Shown in pieces: positions 35,207 through 44,801 of a stretch of 53,950 nucleotides of DNA. This DNA is from JAJTFW01 sp964534995 (lineage in GTDB: Bacteria; Bacteroidota; Bacteroidia; AKYH767-A; OLB10). How positions within the stretch are numbered: the stretch's first letter is position 1; every line of letters begins with the position of its first letter. The notes beneath the pieces were generated by a model. It saw only the letters and a program-made list of their open reading frames with translations, was not told the DNA's origin and did no database searches. The position numbers were made by a program, and so were the translations under genes. The stretch spans positions 1-53,950 of the forward strand of contig CAZHSC010000016.1 of the NCBI GenBank assembly GCA_964534995.1, written 5' to 3'.

Positions 35207-36258
35207 GAATACTGCATACTTATTTTTATAATTCTTCCTTTATCAACAAAGACAAAATCATTTTTTCATCTATTGGCCAGGTTACCTCTAATTTTTTTGA
35301 TTTAAGCAAAAAACACCTATTGCCGCTGCAGTTCCTGAAGCAGCTCCTCTTTCTGCTGTATTATGGCTGGAGGACCGATATATTCATCTGCCAGTTTGCG
35401 GGATATCATTCCTTTTTACCCTGCCTCTTCGCAAAAATTACAGGTAAAAAATCGATTATCATATCAGGCGGTACCGATTGTGTTTCCTTTCCGGGTATCG
35501 GTTACGGTAATTTTTACAGGCCCTATTTGAAAACATTTACCAAATGGTCCTATCAACTGTGCAGCCAACTGGCACCGAAACATGAAACCCTGTATTTAAC
35601 ACAATATGATTACGACAACAAAGAACCGGCCGAACAGGGAATAAAAGCTTTTGTGAAAGGGCTAGACAAAAAAGTGACGGCTATCCCCAATGGTTACGAC
35701 CCCGATCAATGGCCCTTGTTGCACCGGGAAAGAAAAGCGAACAGTTTCATCACCCTTTCCGGCAGTTTTGAATATCCTTTCCAGGTAGCCCTCAAAGGCA
35801 TTGACTTAATCCTTGCTGTTGCAGGCAGTTTTCCGGAATGCAGTTTCACCATTGCCGGTGTCCCCGTCTGGAAAGACCTGGGGAATGTACCCTCCAACGT
35901 GCACATTTTACCACCTGTTCCTCATTCGGAACTGCCGGTTCTGTTTAATGGACATGCATATTACCTGCAATTGTCGATGGCTGAAGGCTTTCCCAACGCA
36001 TTATGCGAAGCCATGCTATGCGGTTGTACCCCCATCGTATCTCATGTGTTTTCGATGCCTGAAATTGTTGGGGAAAATGGCTATCAGCTTAAAAAAAGAA
36101 GTGCCGATGCACTGCGGGCACTGCTTTCCAAAGCGCTGATCGGGTCCTGCCATGATCCGGTTCACAATAGAAAATTGATTGCGGAGAGATTTACCTTTGA
36201 AAACAGAAAACAGGCTTTTCAAAAACTTATTCCCTCTTTGTTAAATGAAATGAAATAA
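35203..36258 (+). CDS. Glycosyltransferase (GT4-like)
   Basis: A 351-aa GT-B-fold glycosyltransferase. The N-terminal domain contains DIFICQFAGYHSFLPCLFAK and a nucleotide-independent acceptor region. The C-terminal donor-binding domain has AIPNGYDPDQWP, SGSFEYPFQVALKGIDL, HILPPVPHSELP and the EX7E region in MAEGFPNALCEAMLCGC. It ends the coupled three-gene unit with the two methyltransferases. Its convergent neighbour is a secreted T9SS protein. Sugar specificity cannot be read. Confidence 0.88.
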   Translation: MRILHTYFYNSSFINKDKIIFSSIGQVTSNFFDLSKKHLLPLQFLKQLLFLLYYGWRTDIFICQFAGYHSFLPCLFAKITGKKSIIISGGTDCVSFPGIGYGNFYRPYLKTFTKWSYQLCSQLAPKHETLYLTQYDYDNKEPAEQGIKAFVKGLDKKVTAIPNGYDPDQWPLLHRERKANSFITLSGSFEYPFQVALKGIDLILAVAGSFPECSFTIAGVPVWKDLGNVPSNVHILPPVPHSELPVLFNGHAYYLQLSMAEGFPNALCEAMLCGCTPIVSHVFSMPEIVGENGYQLKKRSADALRALLSKALIGSCHDPVHNRKLIAERFTFENRKQAFQKLIPSLLNEMK

Positions 36259-36343
36259 CAGCAAATTAAAGTCTTTTAATGCAGTGAAAGCATTCATGCC
36301 TGAAAAAAATAAAATCAGTATTTCAACCAAAAATTATTTCTTA

Positions 36344-38986
36344 TCAGTTTTCCATTTTAACTATTCTCCTTCTAAATTTCAAGGAATCTTTGATTATCTG
36401 CAAGTGATAAATACCTGCGGGAACAGGATGCAAATCCATTCTAAAATAATTTCCGGACACATTGAATACAGCGATTAATTTTCCATCACTGCCGTAAATT
36501 TCAATTTTATCCATCGGAAAGCGTGAATTAATTTCCAAATCTCCCGATACCGGATTGGGAGAAAGCAAAACACTGTTTTCAGTGTAGAATTCATCAGTCC
36601 CGGCCAACAGGGAACTGAGGCATCCGGAAGTATCTGCACATCCACTTACCGTAACGATTACAGCGAAATTACCCTGCTGCGGGACAGAAAGAGACTGGCC
36701 ATTGGCGCCCGGCAGTGGAGTTAATCCAAATACCGTACACTCGCACCACTGATAACTTGCATTATTCTGATTGGCAGTAAATACTCCCGGGGTAACCGTA
36801 ATGGATGAATCCACGTTAATAACATTGACCACGCTTACCAAAAAACTGTCGCATGACAAATAAGACTGAAGCGTATCTATATAGGTACCGGGATTGAAAT
36901 ATACGTTTCCATTTATAACCAAAGAATCGCCGGTGCAAAGATTAATATTCTGCAAAAAACTGTTTTGAGGTAACACGGAAAGCAGTGTTTGAATCACTGA
37001 ATCACATCCCAAAACAGAATACAATGTATCTGTATAATTTCCTGAAACCGAATAAACATTTCCGTTGAATTGCAGGCTATCGCCATGACAGAGCATCACA
37101 TAGCTGGTATCGTGATACACCCGGTTGAAATGCAAATGCGTTGTTATTACGCTATCGCAACCATTAACAGTCGAAAATCTGCTTACCTGAACAGTATCCG
37201 AATAGCCCAACGTACCGTCAGGAAACACATACACCGATCCGTCACATGCCGAATCATTCAACAAAACTGCAGCGCTATCCAGCAATGTAACCTGTAATAC
37301 CGCGGATATCAGGGAAGAACAATCATTAGACACGGTAACCGAAACCTGGCCACCTGAATCCATCGGAATAACAGAAACCGAATTGATATTCTGTCCCAGC
37401 ACCTGCCATGAAGCGGGAAATGACCACGTATAAGTATAAGCATTCATCACCTGAGCAATGGAGTACATCAGCGTATCCGCTTCACAAATGACAGTATTAC
37501 CCACAATTGAACTGATATCATTGATAGTTTCACAATTCAGCCTGTACCTGGCATAATACGCATCATTCACACCACTACAAGCGGTATTAGTTGAGTTATT
37601 TACATCCGGATCAAAATCAGCATTGCCACCAAAGAAACCGGAAGCATAAAACGAACTGTCGCTCATTGTATACACCGCTTTCACATAATCCTGGCCGGTG
37701 GAGGATATAGGAAATACATTTTTAATAATACCACTCATATTGTATTTAGAGACAAAGACATCATACCCACCCAAAGCCTGCATGCCAAATGAATTAAAAG
37801 AGCCGTTAAAAAAGGCATTTGACTGAAATATACCGACCGTGATGATATTCTGACTATTGATAGCGGAAACATCCAAACCAATATCATCAGATGCACCACC
37901 TGATTGTTCAGCCCATATCAAGCTGCCGGTGGTATCGAACACGGCAGTAAAAATATCAGTTAAACCAACAGCAGTTTTATTAAGTACTGACAATCCGGGA
38001 TCGAAATCCACTACCTGAGAAAATGCACCGGTAATTATTAATTTATCATCCAGCCAATCCAGGCCCAGGGCAGCGTCATAACCGGCACTTCCGGCAGCTA
38101 CGATCAGTTTATGAAAATTGCCGGCGGTATCATACTTACAAAGAAATAAATCCTCAACACCCTGGGCAGTAGAAGTAAATTGCCCGGGTCCTGCATCAAA
38201 ATCGGTTATACCAGAGTATATACCTGCAGCATAAAGATTACCTGCAGCATCCAGTTTTAACTCACAAACATCATCCTTATACGATCCCCCCATGGTATGT
38301 GCCCATAATAGAACTCCATTGGAGTCCAGCTTAGTTATATAGGCATCATCAATTCCGTTACTAACAGCAATATAAAAAAGAGCAGGATCAGGGTTAAAGT
38401 CAACTGTATGTTGAAAACTTCCGCCCAGGTAAATATTGTTGCCGGCATCAATTACCACCTCTTCCACGTCATCATAGAATGTTCCACCAAAACCATATGC
38501 CCATATCAAATTACCCGAACTGTCATATTTCAATACGAAAGCATCTCTGGATGTACCGGTATTGGTTATTGTATAAGTAGCCGATCCCGGGTCTGCGTCC
38601 ATGATTCCCTCAAATCGTCCTGCAACAATAACATTTCCGGAGGAGTCGACTGCCAGAGCACCTCCTTCGTCCTGATAGGCAGAGCCGATTCCAAAACCCC
38701 AGATAAAGTTTCCTGATGAATCAAATTTTACAAGCATAATATTACGGTTTCCGAAGGCGGTGGTTAATGTCACTCCAGGGCCGGGATCCAAATCGACATT
38801 ACCCACATACCATCCTGTAACAATAACATTAAAATTCTTATCCACTACCATATCATAAATCCCGTCATCGCCTGTACTTCCAAAATGTCGCTCCATCAAA
38901 AATGTTTGTGCAATGATTTGCAAAGGCCATAATAACATAGCAGCAACGAAAAACGAAAAATGAAAAACTTTCATCCTTTTATCCAT
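36344..38986 (-). CDS. Secreted SBBP beta-propeller protein with T9SS type A sorting tail
   Basis: An 880-aa exported protein with a signal peptide (about 1-27, ending IIAQ). Residues 30-490 hold about seven SBBP-type propeller repeats marked by VVDKNFNVIVTGWYVGNVD-like and KYDSSGNLIWAYGFGG-like units. Next come a PKD-like segment (YTWSFPASWQVLGQN) and three Cys-containing repeats of the ACDG/LCHGDSL/LCTGDSL ... GCDSV kind. The C-terminus is a type A T9SS tail (LLSPNPVSGDLEINS ... IYHLQIIKDS). It is probably attached to the surface. An alternative start is the Met at 38974. Confidence 0.88.
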   Translation of the reverse strand: MDKRMKVFHFSFFVAAMLLWPLQIIAQTFLMERHFGSTGDDGIYDMVVDKNFNVIVTGWYVGNVDLDPGPGVTLTTAFGNRNIMLVKFDSSGNFIWGFGIGSAYQDEGGALAVDSSGNVIVAGRFEGIMDADPGSATYTITNTGTSRDAFVLKYDSSGNLIWAYGFGGTFYDDVEEVVIDAGNNIYLGGSFQHTVDFNPDPALFYIAVSNGIDDAYITKLDSNGVLLWAHTMGGSYKDDVCELKLDAAGNLYAAGIYSGITDFDAGPGQFTSTAQGVEDLFLCKYDTAGNFHKLIVAAGSAGYDAALGLDWLDDKLIITGAFSQVVDFDPGLSVLNKTAVGLTDIFTAVFDTTGSLIWAEQSGGASDDIGLDVSAINSQNIITVGIFQSNAFFNGSFNSFGMQALGGYDVFVSKYNMSGIIKNVFPISSTGQDYVKAVYTMSDSSFYASGFFGGNADFDPDVNNSTNTACSGVNDAYYARYRLNCETINDISSIVGNTVICEADTLMYSIAQVMNAYTYTWSFPASWQVLGQNINSVSVIPMDSGGQVSVTVSNDCSSLISAVLQVTLLDSAAVLLNDSACDGSVYVFPDGTLGYSDTVQVSRFSTVNGCDSVITTHLHFNRVYHDTSYVMLCHGDSLQFNGNVYSVSGNYTDTLYSVLGCDSVIQTLLSVLPQNSFLQNINLCTGDSLVINGNVYFNPGTYIDTLQSYLSCDSFLVSVVNVINVDSSITVTPGVFTANQNNASYQWCECTVFGLTPLPGANGQSLSVPQQGNFAVIVTVSGCADTSGCLSSLLAGTDEFYTENSVLLSPNPVSGDLEINSRFPMDKIEIYGSDGKLIAVFNVSGNYFRMDLHPVPAGIYHLQIIKDSLKFRRRIVKMEN

Positions 38987-39055
38987 TTTAAGTAAAGGTA
39001 AACTAAAACTGAGAACAAAGTAACGATCGACGCGAAAAATTATCTAGGTTCAATT

Positions 39056-40567
39056 TTATTCTATCAATATAAACCTCACTGCATATATGCCATGCAAATC
39101 ATCCTGCATTTGCAGACAATATACACCATTACAAACATTGGCTTCCGGTAAAGCCAGTGTACATGATTCACCCGGGATAAATCCTGACTGAAAACTCCAT
39201 TTATGAATCAAACGACCTTGCAAATCACAAACTGAAAATTGTAGGTTCTCACTTGTCCTCTTTAAGAATTTAACATTGATAACTCCACCGGTAACTGGAT
39301 TAGGGAGAATTGAAAACAATTTATCATCAACAAAGGGGAGCTGCAAATAACCTGTAGGATAATTAAAACAAATTTCTAAAGTCGGGTGCAATGCCGACTG
39401 AAAATAGTCGCCCGATGCAAATGTCATTGTGGTGTATCCGCTTTCATTCAATAATTGTAGTAAAAAGCCATAACTACCGGATAAATTATTTAATAAATCC
39501 TTAACCAGGTTGGTAATGTTTATTCCCGTGTAATCTTGAAAAGGACTGCTGCTTTGCGGAAGATATACCTCATTGAGATTGGTTGTATTTGGTTGTGTAA
39601 ACCAGGAAACACCATTCTCTGTCCAGGGACTAACTACCCTTTGCAAAACAGAAGTATTGTTACCCTGCATAGCTATACCGTTGCCATTTTGAGGATTAGT
39701 ATTAGCAAACAAATTCAGAACCGCAGAATTAATGACAGCCCCTTGCGGCAACTGGGAAAAATCAAAATTCAAAAGGCCACGTGCAAAACATGGTGTAGAT
39801 TGGCAGGTCCAGCTTATAGCGGCGATTTCTGGATGAGTTCCGTAATTATTCATCGGAGCGTCGGAGGCTAAAAATGCATCGGAAGAAAGAGGATCTCCGG
39901 CATTCAGCAAGACACAGGTATCCGGTTGGTTTAGGATATATTGTACCAACAATTCAGGCCATAATGTGGAGTCGGGATCATCACTTGATGCAAAAGTCAT
40001 CGTGGCATACGGATTTTCATTTGCCAGCCTTAACATAAATCCGAAATTAGAGGAAGGATTTACATGCATATTCTGAATATAGGACGTAACATCCGTATGC
40101 AGATAATTCTGATTTCCTGAAGTACTTTGAGGGAGAAGAATGGCTGAACTCAGGGAATAAAAAGGTTGTGAATTCCATGTTACAGATGATTCACTCCAGT
40201 TGCCGGTAATCACATACAAATTGGCGGCATTTTGCCCCTGCATGGCAATACCATTTCCGTTTACCGGATTAGTGCTGGCAAACAAATTCAATTCAGCGTA
40301 TACAACAGATGCGTTGGCTGGTATTGTGGATAAATCAAATCGGATTAAACTTCTCGCATAACAAGCATTTCCGTTACAGGTCCATGCTTGTGCGCCTAGT
40401 TCGGGATGATTCCCATAATTAATATTACCGTTACTGGATGCCAGAAAGGCGTCAGCTCCGGAACTCCCTGGCTTTATTGTTACATTGTAAATCTGAGCAT
40501 AGTTTTGATGAAAAAGGAGAATCATCGCTATTAAAACCAAATACCAGCTTTTTATGAAAGTATCCAT
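39056..40567 (-). CDS. Secreted protein with two tandem DNRLRE-type domains and T9SS type A tail
   Basis: A 503-aa exported protein. Signal peptide about 1-24 (ending NYAQ). Two clearly homologous domains of about 180 residues follow: each has the pattern DAFLAS ... NYG.HPE ... RFDLS/NFDFS ... LNLFA.TNP.NGNGIAMQG ... W.E..V.W..QP ... TMTFAS. This matches the DNRLRE carbohydrate/metal-associated fold. The C-terminal 80 residues form a type A sorting tail (SILPNPVTGGVINVKF). Function is probably surface binding. A -7 element lies 27 nt upstream. Confidence 0.85.
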   Translation of the reverse strand: MDTFIKSWYLVLIAMILLFHQNYAQIYNVTIKPGSSGADAFLASSNGNINYGNHPELGAQAWTCNGNACYARSLIRFDLSTIPANASVVYAELNLFASTNPVNGNGIAMQGQNAANLYVITGNWSESSVTWNSQPFYSLSSAILLPQSTSGNQNYLHTDVTSYIQNMHVNPSSNFGFMLRLANENPYATMTFASSDDPDSTLWPELLVQYILNQPDTCVLLNAGDPLSSDAFLASDAPMNNYGTHPEIAAISWTCQSTPCFARGLLNFDFSQLPQGAVINSAVLNLFANTNPQNGNGIAMQGNNTSVLQRVVSPWTENGVSWFTQPNTTNLNEVYLPQSSSPFQDYTGINITNLVKDLLNNLSGSYGFLLQLLNESGYTTMTFASGDYFQSALHPTLEICFNYPTGYLQLPFVDDKLFSILPNPVTGGVINVKFLKRTSENLQFSVCDLQGRLIHKWSFQSGFIPGESCTLALPEANVCNGVYCLQMQDDLHGIYAVRFILIE

Positions 40568-40594
40568 ATCTAATCCATAAATGGAGATTCATCT

Positions 40595-40602
40595 CAAATG
40601 TA
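40595..40602 (-). promoter_or_regulatory. Candidate -7 element for the DNRLRE gene
   Basis: Minus-strand TACATTTG matches TAnnTTTG, 27 nt before the ATG at 40567. Confidence 0.45.
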
Positions 40603-40613
40603 CAAAAAAATAT

Positions 40614-41675
40614 TTAAATATTACCTTGAGTATAAAGCCGGGAGATTAATATTTCCCTTGCATCAGGTGCCTTTTCACCCAAGGGCAGATACACAAAGCC
40701 GGTACCCTTTTTAACAAAAAAGAAACCGCATTTATCAAGTAATTCAATTTCTGTCCTGTTAGTTCTATTACCCGGAAATCCCCAAAACCTGATGATATCT
40801 GCCTTGCCTGAATCTCTTATGACCGCAATGGCATGTCTGATCAGTTCCATTTTGGCATGCATGTCAAGTGAAGGATGAAAAAGAAGTTGCTCAATATAAG
40901 CTATGCGTTCTTCCCTCATATTATAAGTCAAGGAAGCCATCACATAATTTTCTTCATTCCGGATAAGCAACTCATGATAATTATTTGGATAAGGATTATT
41001 CTTAATTCTCCAATTCAAATAATCCATATCTTCATGTATCATGAAGGCATCTTCCGCTCTTAGAATTGAACTTTCCAAATAAGTATTTTCGGAAAATACA
41101 CCACTGGTGATATTTGTGTCAGATCTTTTACAAGTATGCAACAGGCCTTTCATCCATGACCACGCACACATGCCGGTTATTAAAGCTTTTTCCTTAAATT
41201 GATTCTGTTTATTCAACGAGGATAAATATTGATATGAACCGAAAGGATGAATAACGTAAACTCCGCTCAAAGAATCGAAAGGAATCTGGAAACCAATTTT
41301 TAAAAATGGTTTTCTTGCATAAGTGAAACCCCAGATGGCACAAATTTCTGCTTTTTTACATTCATCTATAAGCAAACTATACATTTTATCAAATAATCCT
41401 TTCCCTCTGTATTCAGGATCAAGTAAGGTATCTTCTGACTTTGCAGTTAGTATTTTCGAACCGTCAGGACCTGAAAAATAAATCGGAATAGCCGACTGTG
41501 TTCCTATCAATTTATCACCATCAAAAGCGCCAACATATATGGCTTTACCGGCAGGTCCTTCTAAAAACTCCCAATTAAAAAAGGAAGTCTGCCTGTGTTT
41601 ACCATAGACTTTATGATAAAGTAAATTGGCAAGATTTAATTCCTCATCAGCCAGTAGCCGGATAGAATAACTCAT
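40614..41675 (-). CDS. GNAT-fold acetyltransferase-like protein of the glycan locus
   Basis: A 353-aa protein. The N-terminal GNAT domain has LLDPEYRGKGLFDKMYSLLIDEC (acetyl-CoA loop) preceded by VGAFDGDKLIGTQSAIP, and the C-terminal part looks like a second, weaker GNAT/FemAB-like half. It likely acylates an amino-sugar of the glycan; that is inference from context. Its start overlaps the stop of the deacetylase gene by 4 nt. AT-rich composition is shared with the two genes upstream. Confidence 0.8.
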   Translation of the reverse strand: MSYSIRLLADEELNLANLLYHKVYGKHRQTSFFNWEFLEGPAGKAIYVGAFDGDKLIGTQSAIPIYFSGPDGSKILTAKSEDTLLDPEYRGKGLFDKMYSLLIDECKKAEICAIWGFTYARKPFLKIGFQIPFDSLSGVYVIHPFGSYQYLSSLNKQNQFKEKALITGMCAWSWMKGLLHTCKRSDTNITSGVFSENTYLESSILRAEDAFMIHEDMDYLNWRIKNNPYPNNYHELLIRNEENYVMASLTYNMREERIAYIEQLLFHPSLDMHAKMELIRHAIAVIRDSGKADIIRFWGFPGNRTNRTEIELLDKCGFFFVKKGTGFVYLPLGEKAPDAREILISRLYTQGNI

Positions 41676-42955
41676 AATTTAAAATTCCTAATAATTTCCA
41701 AAGGAGAAATACTTTTTAATCCTCGCTCACTAAGGTACGATAATATTTTCTCGTATAGGAGGCAATAGTCTTTATATTTATAATCTGATACAAAATTATT
41801 ATGCCATAGAATACTAATCACTGCATTTTTACTATGACAATCAATGAATGATATAACATCTTCATAAGCGCTTTCGGCACTCATTTTCAAATAATTATAA
41901 TAAGTTGTGTCCATAATATGCATAGGGCATTCAACTAACCTGGCTGGCCGTCTTTCTGAAAATATATACGGCATATACGGTTTTGAATATCCATTACGAA
42001 AGGAAGTCTTCTCAGCAAATGATATGCTGGAATCAAACTTTATTCCTGCCCGCTCCATTTTAAGCAAATCTTTGTGAGGATCCATAACAAGGTAATGGTA
42101 GCGATTGGCAAAAACATCCCTACCCATTCTCTTAATCTCATACGAAAAATCCTCTTTTGAAATACTTTTATGAATAGCGTTCACTGAACCGCTGGACTCA
42201 ACAATATCCATCAAAGTCTGTATCCTTGGCTCAGTAATATCGTAATCGGCATTAGAAATTCCCAGATAAGACCGGCCTTTTTGAGGTAACCAAAAAAAGG
42301 TTGAATTATATCCGTACCTCTTCTCCACTTCAATAATCCTGGTCATATTCATCCAGGAAGGGGTATGGAAGAGGTTCTTTTTTATAACATTTAAAAAGCC
42401 TGACAGGTCCATATTTTTCAAACAGAAATAGCCATCCTGCATCAAGGCGCCCCATAATACATCAATATCGTGCGATAAAAATATTGATGATAACTTATCC
42501 CTTTTATTCGCAGCATTCTTAAGAATTTCAACGGAGTCGGTTAGTTCATCAAACAATCGGCTCACCTTATCTTCGCGCTCAATTTTCAATTTACACTGAA
42601 AAGAAGAACTAAACATGAATCGGTTAAACGCATCCCTTTCTAACCTGTCAAGTTCCTGTGCACAGGATAAAATATAAAAGGCAGTGCTAAGTTGGTCAAC
42701 TCTTCCGTGGCCAAGAAAAACATTTCCACTATTTTCAATAAATAATCTATTATCAACCCTTCCATTCAAAATACTTTGATACAATTCCTTATTAATAAAA
42801 ATAGTTGATCCTTCACTATGACCGATGATGATTTCGGCAGAAGATATATCATCCAGTTCGGCATATGCTATTGACTGATCTCTGCAATATACATCCCATA
42901 TATAACAAATCTCATTATAGTAAGAAATATCCTTTTCAATAAAAACCTTTAACAT
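41672..42955 (-). CDS. Polysaccharide deacetylase-like protein
   Basis: A 427-aa protein. The C-terminal two thirds match the polysaccharide-deacetylase pattern in Bacteroidota glycan loci: FLSHDIDVLW holds the metal-binding His-Asp pair (about 155-165), a middle region includes STFFWLPQKGRSY, and ISILWHNNFVSDYKYKD near the end supplies the later His. The N-terminal 130 residues are an uncharacterised accessory region. No signal peptide is evident, so it may act in the cytosol or not be a classical secreted deacetylase. It sits 3 bp after asnB copy 2 and overlaps the GNAT gene. AT-rich. Confidence 0.75.
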   Translation of the reverse strand: MLKVFIEKDISYYNEICYIWDVYCRDQSIAYAELDDISSAEIIIGHSEGSTIFINKELYQSILNGRVDNRLFIENSGNVFLGHGRVDQLSTAFYILSCAQELDRLERDAFNRFMFSSSFQCKLKIEREDKVSRLFDELTDSVEILKNAANKRDKLSSIFLSHDIDVLWGALMQDGYFCLKNMDLSGFLNVIKKNLFHTPSWMNMTRIIEVEKRYGYNSTFFWLPQKGRSYLGISNADYDITEPRIQTLMDIVESSGSVNAIHKSISKEDFSYEIKRMGRDVFANRYHYLVMDPHKDLLKMERAGIKFDSSISFAEKTSFRNGYSKPYMPYIFSERRPARLVECPMHIMDTTYYNYLKMSAESAYEDVISFIDCHSKNAVISILWHNNFVSDYKYKDYCLLYEKILSYLSERGLKSISPLEIIRNFKL

Positions 42956-42958
42956 TTC

Positions 42959-44797
42959 TCAAGCATTCTTCTTTAACCAGTAATTTAACAAGGTCAATCT
43001 CCAAACAAGTCTGGCATGCTTATTACTACCCTTTTTGAATTCATCAATTAGCCCACGTACTTTATGGATATCCAGAAAGTCCAGTTGCTTATAGTCAAGA
43101 TCAAGCAACCAGCCCAGGCTACTCCTAAGCCATTTGTTTTCGCCAGGAGTAACGAAACCCTTTTTATCCTTCCGGTGATAAATTTTTTCAGGAAGAATAT
43201 CCTTCAAAGATTCCCGCAATATCGATTTCGTCTGTAAACCATTCACCTTTTCAATCCCCGGTAATGAAAAAGCAAATTCTATCAATCTGTGGTCCAACAA
43301 AGGCACACGGGATTCAACTGAAAAACTCATAGTCATCCGGTCAACGTAGTGCAAAATAGTAGGAAGGCTGGTTTCTTTAAGAGTATGAAACAAATAACTG
43401 TCAAGTCTGTTCTTACCAAAGTGTTCCAGCTTAAGAGGATGTGGCTTTAGCAATTCCTTTCGTAACAAAAACGGATAGTATTTTTGGAACTCCAATTTAT
43501 ATAAACTGTCTTCGTCGTGAATCACTGAAAGAAGCGCCTTGCCGGCAAACTTAAGTTTATCATCAAAGTTTAACTGTTGGCTTTTTCCGATTTCATCCAG
43601 CATACCGTAAGCTGAAAAGAATTTCCCCTGAATGAATAAATCTGCAATTCTCCTGTAATAAGCTGGTGTATATCCACCCAGATATTCATCTGCTCCTTGA
43701 CCATCTAATACAACTTTAATACCGGATTCATGAATTTTCTTAACAAGATAATAATGAGAAACAGGGGAAGACCCTGTAATCGGAACATCTGACTTCTCAA
43801 CGACACCTTCAAAGAAATCAGGTATAACCGTACTATCAGGTTTATAATAATGTGGCTGAACCTGAGGGTAGGTATCAGTTACAGCTTTGATAAATGGACG
43901 TTCATCAACCTCTCCCTCTCCGTCATAATAAATAGAAAAGGAGTGAAACTTTAAATCCGGATATACTTCCGCTATTAAGCTGGTTAACGAGGAGCTATCT
44001 ATCCCACCACTAAGACAGATTGCCACCTCCACATCACTTCTCATATGAATAGTCACAGCATCACGCAATAATTTTCTGAACAAATAACATGCTTCCTCAT
44101 GATCAGAATATTCTACACGATTCAAATCTATATCCCAATATTTGGTAATGGTTAATTCGCCATCCTTCACAATCATGTTATGGCCAGCTTCCATCTGCCT
44201 GATTGTTTCAAAATAGGTCTCATCATTATAAGTACACCAACCCAACTGTAAACTTCTTGCAACCTGATTATAATTCAAATCAGCACTGAAGCAAGCCGTA
44301 AGTTTTAATGGTTTGTACTCGGAGGCAAAATAAAATTTAGTTCCTGAATTTATAAAATAAAACGGCTTAATCCCAAACCTGTCTCTGGAGCAGAACAGCC
44401 ATTGTTTCTTCTGATCCCAGATAGCAAAGGCCCACATGCCGGTAAAATAACTTACACAATTGGTTCCATAGGCTTCGTATGCCGCCAGAATCACTTCTGT
44501 GTCAGATTGGGTGGTGAACTGATATCCTGAACTTTCAAGATCTTTTCGTATCTCCCTATAGTTATATATTTCACCGTTATAAACGATATAATTATCACCC
44601 CGCATCATGGGCTGATTCCCGTCGGCACTGAGGTCAATGATCGATAACCTGTTATGGCCCAGGGCCAGCGGACCCTCCAGGTATTTGCCCCTGGCATCCG
44701 GACCCCGGTGAGCGATGGACTGCAACATCCGCTCCAGCAAGGGATCCCTTTCTTCATTTTTTAATGTTGGGTCAATAAACCCCGCTATTCCGCACAT
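42959..44797 (-). CDS. asnB: Class II asparagine synthetase-like amidotransferase (copy 2)
   Basis: A 612-aa glutamine-dependent amidotransferase with the nucleophile Cys2 (MCGIAGFID). Glutaminase-domain motifs are HRGPDARG, LSIIDLSADGNQP and YNGEIYNYREI. The synthetase PP-loop SGGIDSS is near residue 262, followed by DGQGADEYLGGY. It is only moderately similar to copy 1, so it is not a recent duplicate. The first 70 or so codons are GC-rich (55-62 percent in the lines I counted) and the rest is under 40-50 percent. Context with a deacetylase-like and a GNAT gene suggests modification of an amino- or uronic sugar. Confidence 0.9.
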   Translation of the reverse strand: MCGIAGFIDPTLKNEERDPLLERMLQSIAHRGPDARGKYLEGPLALGHNRLSIIDLSADGNQPMMRGDNYIVYNGEIYNYREIRKDLESSGYQFTTQSDTEVILAAYEAYGTNCVSYFTGMWAFAIWDQKKQWLFCSRDRFGIKPFYFINSGTKFYFASEYKPLKLTACFSADLNYNQVARSLQLGWCTYNDETYFETIRQMEAGHNMIVKDGELTITKYWDIDLNRVEYSDHEEACYLFRKLLRDAVTIHMRSDVEVAICLSGGIDSSSLTSLIAEVYPDLKFHSFSIYYDGEGEVDERPFIKAVTDTYPQVQPHYYKPDSTVIPDFFEGVVEKSDVPITGSSPVSHYYLVKKIHESGIKVVLDGQGADEYLGGYTPAYYRRIADLFIQGKFFSAYGMLDEIGKSQQLNFDDKLKFAGKALLSVIHDEDSLYKLEFQKYYPFLLRKELLKPHPLKLEHFGKNRLDSYLFHTLKETSLPTILHYVDRMTMSFSVESRVPLLDHRLIEFAFSLPGIEKVNGLQTKSILRESLKDILPEKIYHRKDKKGFVTPGENKWLRSSLGWLLDLDYKQLDFLDIHKVRGLIDEFKKGSNKHARLVWRLTLLNYWLKKNA

Positions 44798-44801
44798 AAT
44801 T

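Noticed and set aside
36275..36300. Small hairpin AATGC/GCATT between convergent genes
   Set aside because: Five base pairs with no U-tract; too weak to call.
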